From assembly GCA_004020315.1 (NCBI GenBank), contig SAQG01000002.1:393495-457494 (forward strand): a stretch of DNA of 64,000 nt. Reading direction: 5' to 3'. This document shows positions 61,392-64,000 of the stretch, piece after piece. The stretch's first letter is position 1, and each line of letters starts with the position of its first letter. The notes below the pieces were generated by a model that did no database searches, was not told the DNA's origin, and saw only the letters and a program-made list of their open reading frames with translations. Source of the stretch: Mesorhizobium sp. GTDB taxonomy: Bacteria; Pseudomonadota; Alphaproteobacteria; Rhizobiales; Rhizobiaceae. The position numbers and the translations under genes are program-made.

Positions 61392-62521
61392 GTGCCGCGG
61401 CCCTGCCCCGCGCGGCTGCACCCTTGCTCGGCTTTGGCCGGCTGCTGCGCCGCTATGGCTTTCCGGTGGCGCCGGAGCAGGTGTCAGGCTTCATGCAGGC
61501 AGTGACGCTGCTCGGGCCCCGCTCGATGACCGATATCCACGAAGCCGCCCTCGCCACGCTGGCACCGCCGCCCGACCGCCGCGACGAGTTCGAGGCGCAC
61601 TTCCAGAGCCATTTCTACGGCAACACCGCGGCCTTGGGAGAAGGCGAGGCCGACGAGGAAATCCGCATTAAGGACGACGGCGGCACCAGCGATGAAGAGA
61701 TCGAGGTGGCGCGCCAGGAGAAAGGCGGCGAGCTGTCGTCCGGCGCCGAACAGTTGAGCGCCCGCGACTTCCAGCGCGACGGCGACGGACTTTCCGCTTT
61801 CCGCCGCAAGCTCGCTACCGCTTTGCCCACCCGCCGCTCCTTCCGCACCGTGCGCACGCACGCACGCGGCAAGCTCGATCTGCGCCGTTCGCTCCGCGAA
61901 ATCGTCAGTGCCGACGGCGATGTGCCATCGCCGCTGCTGCGCCGCAGGCAGACCGTGCCGCGCAAGCTTTTGCTGCTGATCGACGTGTCGGGGTCGATGA
62001 AGCTGCACACATCGGACTATCTCAAGCTGGCGCATGCCGCGGTGCAAAGCGCGGACCGGGCGGAGATATTCACCTTCGGCACGCGGCTGACCCGCATCAC
62101 CACCGCGCTGCGCATTCGCGACCGCGACCAGGCGCTGGCCCGCGTGGCCGCGCAGGTCGATGACTGGGACGGCGGCACGCGAATGGGACCGACGCTGCTC
62201 GCCTTCCTCTCTGTGCCGCGCTTCTCAGCCTTTGCGCGCGGGGCGGCGGTCGTCATCCTGTCCGATGCGCTGGAGCGCGGCAACCATGCCGAGCTGGAAA
62301 TGGCGATGGGCCGGCTGAGTGCCCGCGCCTTCCGTCTCTCGCTGGCGACGCCGCTGGCCGGCGATCCGCGCTTTCGGCCGGCCACGGCAGCACTTCGCGC
62401 CATCCTGCCGGTGCTCGACGATCTGGTCGATGGCTCGTCGATCTCGGGTCTCACCGATTTCATCCTGTCGCTCGCCCGCCCTGCCCCAGCGGCCGCAGCA
62501 ATCTGGAAGAGGGTTTCATGA
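61388..62521 (+). CDS. VWA-domain protein (CoxE-like)
   Basis: A 377-residue protein: N-terminal helical region, an acidic middle (GEADEEIRIKDDGGTSDEEIE), and a C-terminal von Willebrand A domain with the MIDAS motif DVSGSM (LLLIDVSGSMKLHTSDYLKL). CoxE-like proteins form a MoxR-VWA chaperone pair with the AAA ATPase encoded just upstream for maturation of the molybdenum enzyme. GTG start overlapping the ATPase stop; its own stop overlaps the amidohydrolase start (ATGA). Coupling is therefore tight. Confidence 0.92.
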   Translation: MSAAALPRAAAPLLGFGRLLRRYGFPVAPEQVSGFMQAVTLLGPRSMTDIHEAALATLAPPPDRRDEFEAHFQSHFYGNTAALGEGEADEEIRIKDDGGTSDEEIEVARQEKGGELSSGAEQLSARDFQRDGDGLSAFRRKLATALPTRRSFRTVRTHARGKLDLRRSLREIVSADGDVPSPLLRRRQTVPRKLLLLIDVSGSMKLHTSDYLKLAHAAVQSADRAEIFTFGTRLTRITTALRIRDRDQALARVAAQVDDWDGGTRMGPTLLAFLSVPRFSAFARGAAVVILSDALERGNHAELEMAMGRLSARAFRLSLATPLAGDPRFRPATAALRAILPVLDDLVDGSSISGLTDFILSLARPAPAAAAIWKRVS

Positions 62522-63408
62522 TGCAGAAGGCGATCGACGCGCATTTTCATATCTGGCGCCGAGAGGACCAGCCCTGGCTGCGCGGGCCGATGGTGCCGCG
62601 CATCTTCGGACCTTACGAACCGATCCGCCGCGACTACCCGATCGACGAATTCCTCGCCGACCAGCAAGGCTCTGGCGTCGAGAAGGCGGTCTACGTCCAG
62701 ACCAACTGGGCCAAGGAGGATTTCGAGACCGAGGTCGCCTTTCTACAGAAGACATCGGACGAAACTGGCTGGCCACACGCCATCGTCGGCTATGCCGATA
62801 TGACTGTAGACGACGTGCGCCATCAGATCGACCGACTGATCAAGTACCCCCTGCTGCGCGGCGTGCGCATGCAGCTGCACTGGCACGAGACGCCGGCCTT
62901 CCGCTTTGCCGCGTCCGCCGATCAGGTCATCGACCCGAAGGTGCGGGCCAATGTGGCGCGGCTGAAAGATTATGACCTGTCCTTCGACCTGCAGCTTTTC
63001 CCGGCCCAGATGGAGGACGGGCTGACGCTTGTCGGCGAAAATCCTGAGACCAATTTCATCCTCACGCATGCCGGCATGCTGACCGACATGTCGGAGGAAA
63101 CCACGGAAGCCTGGAAAGCCGGCCTGCGCACGCTTTCAGCAGCACCCAACCTCTGCGCCAAGCTCTCCGGCCTCGGCACCTTCGTCCACCGCAACGACCC
63201 GGCATTGATCGCCTATATCGTCGACAACGCGATCGACATCCTCGGCAGCGAGCGTCTGATGTTCGGCTCGAATTTCCCAATCGAGAAACTATGGACCAGC
63301 CACGCCGAGCTGATCAAGGCGCACCGCGAGGCGGTGGCCAAGCACGGCGCGGCGGCAGAGGCGGATATCTTTTGGAACACGGCTGAACGAGTCTACAGGC
63401 CGGTGTAA
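62518..63408 (+). CDS. TIM-barrel amidohydrolase (Amidohydro_2 family)
   Basis: A 296-residue metal-dependent hydrolase: HxH of the first strand (DAHFHIW, His9 and His11), a later TNFILTHAGM with the third histidine and FGSNFPIEKLW, where Asn replaces the usual metal-bridging Asp (GSDFP), as in lactonase-type relatives (for example rhamnonolactonase-like enzymes). It would hydrolyse a lactone or similar ring produced by the molybdenum hydroxylase. Its 4-base overlap with the coxE-like gene makes it part of the operon, and it is the last gene of it. Confidence 0.88.
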   Translation: MMQKAIDAHFHIWRREDQPWLRGPMVPRIFGPYEPIRRDYPIDEFLADQQGSGVEKAVYVQTNWAKEDFETEVAFLQKTSDETGWPHAIVGYADMTVDDVRHQIDRLIKYPLLRGVRMQLHWHETPAFRFAASADQVIDPKVRANVARLKDYDLSFDLQLFPAQMEDGLTLVGENPETNFILTHAGMLTDMSEETTEAWKAGLRTLSAAPNLCAKLSGLGTFVHRNDPALIAYIVDNAIDILGSERLMFGSNFPIEKLWTSHAELIKAHREAVAKHGAAAEADIFWNTAERVYRPV

Positions 63409-63416
63409 GGTGAGCC

Positions 63417-63662
63417 CTAAAGAAATTTGCCGACGCCAATGAACAACCATCTCGATCCGCGTCTAAGGGCCGGATTGCTGACGAGCAGTTTTGCAGCCGC
63501 TGGGCTAAAGAAATAGTAGAACTGCGTAATGCCTCTCCCGAGCGGATTGGAAAGCAATCTTCCATCTCTAAATCGCAAAAACTTCTGCAGCGTCTCACCC
63601 CGATATTCCCCATTTAGAGCGGTTGCCATGAAGCAAAACTTGGCAGTCATTACATCTTTCAT
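63417..63662 (-). CDS. Small CFI-box (CFIATAAYG-like) protein
   Basis: An 81-residue protein that contains the CFI-box pattern CFMATALNGEYRGETLQKFLRFRDG, here split as CFMATALNG (consensus CFIATAAYG) followed by QKFLRFRDGRLLSNPLGRG and YYFFSPAAAKLLVSN. The box is found at the C-terminal end of many secreted or envelope-linked bacterial proteins; its function is not established. AGAGGG lies four bases before the ATG. It is convergent with the amidohydrolase gene, 8 bases away from its stop. The N-terminus is only 9 residues ahead of the box, so this is a stand-alone version. Confidence 0.7.
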   Translation of the reverse strand: MKDVMTAKFCFMATALNGEYRGETLQKFLRFRDGRLLSNPLGRGITQFYYFFSPAAAKLLVSNPALRRGSRWLFIGVGKFL

Positions 63663-63768
63663 TTAGCCCTCTTGGTTAAATATAGTATTTCGTAGATTTT
63701 CAAGGCTTGAATGATACGAGTAATTGCGTGATAGTCAACGTTGTATACCGCACGATGGGGGGAACGAT

Positions 63769-63957
63769 ATGCGGGGGATTCTTGTCGCGCTATTCTTGGC
63801 TTTAGCTTCACAAACAACCGCCGCTGATCCTCCCCCAAATTCCTCATTCACGGCAGAAGACGAGACCCATAAGTCACCAAAAGAACAGCCCGCTCAAAGT
63901 CCGGCCGCCGAACAGACCGCCATAGACTCGAATTCGCCTCCTCCAACTAGGGCGTGA
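63769..63957 (+). CDS. Small secreted proline-rich peptide
   Basis: A 62-residue protein: a Sec signal peptide (GILVALFLALASQTTAADP) followed by a hydrophilic, Pro/Ser/Thr/Glu-rich tail with no recognisable fold and no cysteine. GGGGGGA lies five bases before the ATG, which supports translation. It is divergent from the CFI-box gene; the intervening stretch of about 100 bases is AT-rich compared with the rest of the window. The function is unknown. Confidence 0.55.
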   Translation: MRGILVALFLALASQTTAADPPPNSSFTAEDETHKSPKEQPAQSPAAEQTAIDSNSPPPTRA

Positions 63958-64000
63958 ACTCATTAACGGCTGGCAGAAGGGCCAGGAAGTGAGATAGCGC

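Noticed and set aside
63659..63847. A 62-codon minus-strand frame overlapping the CFI-box start by ATGA
   Set aside because: It has no recognisable homology and its start lies within the signal-peptide gene on the plus strand; the overlap may be accidental.

Overview
The window is GC-rich chromosomal DNA of an alphaproteobacterium, most likely Mesorhizobium or a close relative in the Hyphomicrobiales (Rhizobiales). The reasons are the many ABC importers, the MttB-like/dimethylglycine-dehydrogenase-like pair, the TamA/TamB and alpha-2-macroglobulin/PBP1C pairs, and two classes of intergenic palindromic repeat that I recognise from rhizobial genomes. I see no rRNA, tRNA, CRISPR array, insertion sequence, integrase or phage gene. 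Names rest on motif recognition; no database search was run.

Layout, left half. 1-10.0 kb (minus): the N-terminal part of an FAD oxidoreductase cut by the window edge, a non-pyrrolysine MttB-family methyltransferase, a plus-strand lytic-transglycosylase lipoprotein, and a dipeptide-type ABC importer (binding protein, two permeases, fused double ATPase). 10.4-18.4 kb (minus): tamA-tamB. 18.7-27.2 kb (plus): a thioester alpha-2-macroglobulin with a PAN module, PBP1C and a VanX-like dipeptidase, forming an envelope block. 27.4-34.0 kb: cysP-cysT-cysW-cysA, vapBC, a second sulfate-binding protein closed by a strong terminator, and an Rrf2 regulator.

Layout, right half. 34.0-40.6 kb (minus): a LacI regulator followed by a sugar ABC importer whose last gene is gluconokinase, with a LacI-type operator in between. 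40.8-43.8 kb: a small membrane protein, a frameshifted AHSA1 gene, its ArsR regulator, an MFS transporter and a DUF3175 protein. 43.8-55.2 kb: two near-identical FadR-type GntR regulators, a divergent SDR/beta-hydroxyacid dehydrogenase pair and a divergent FrcBCA-like sugar importer; each regulator lies beside an operator-like palindrome of the form TTGT-N3-ACAA. Between the two halves of this probable regulon sits a periplasmic amino-acid-type binding protein together with a membrane adenylate cyclase. 55.3-63.4 kb (plus): an AraC regulator and a seven- to eight-gene molybdenum hydroxylase operon (CoxM/S/L-like, with L split into two genes, plus CoxD/CoxE-like maturation proteins and an amidohydrolase). 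The right edge holds a small CFI-box protein and a small secreted peptide.

The parts that best merit follow-up are the binding-protein/adenylate-cyclase pair (a possible TorT/TorS-like sensing module wired to cAMP), the split-subunit molybdenum hydroxylase operon with 21-bp-spaced direct repeats ahead of it, the duplicated GntR regulators with matching operators, and the gluconokinase-linked ABC importer.
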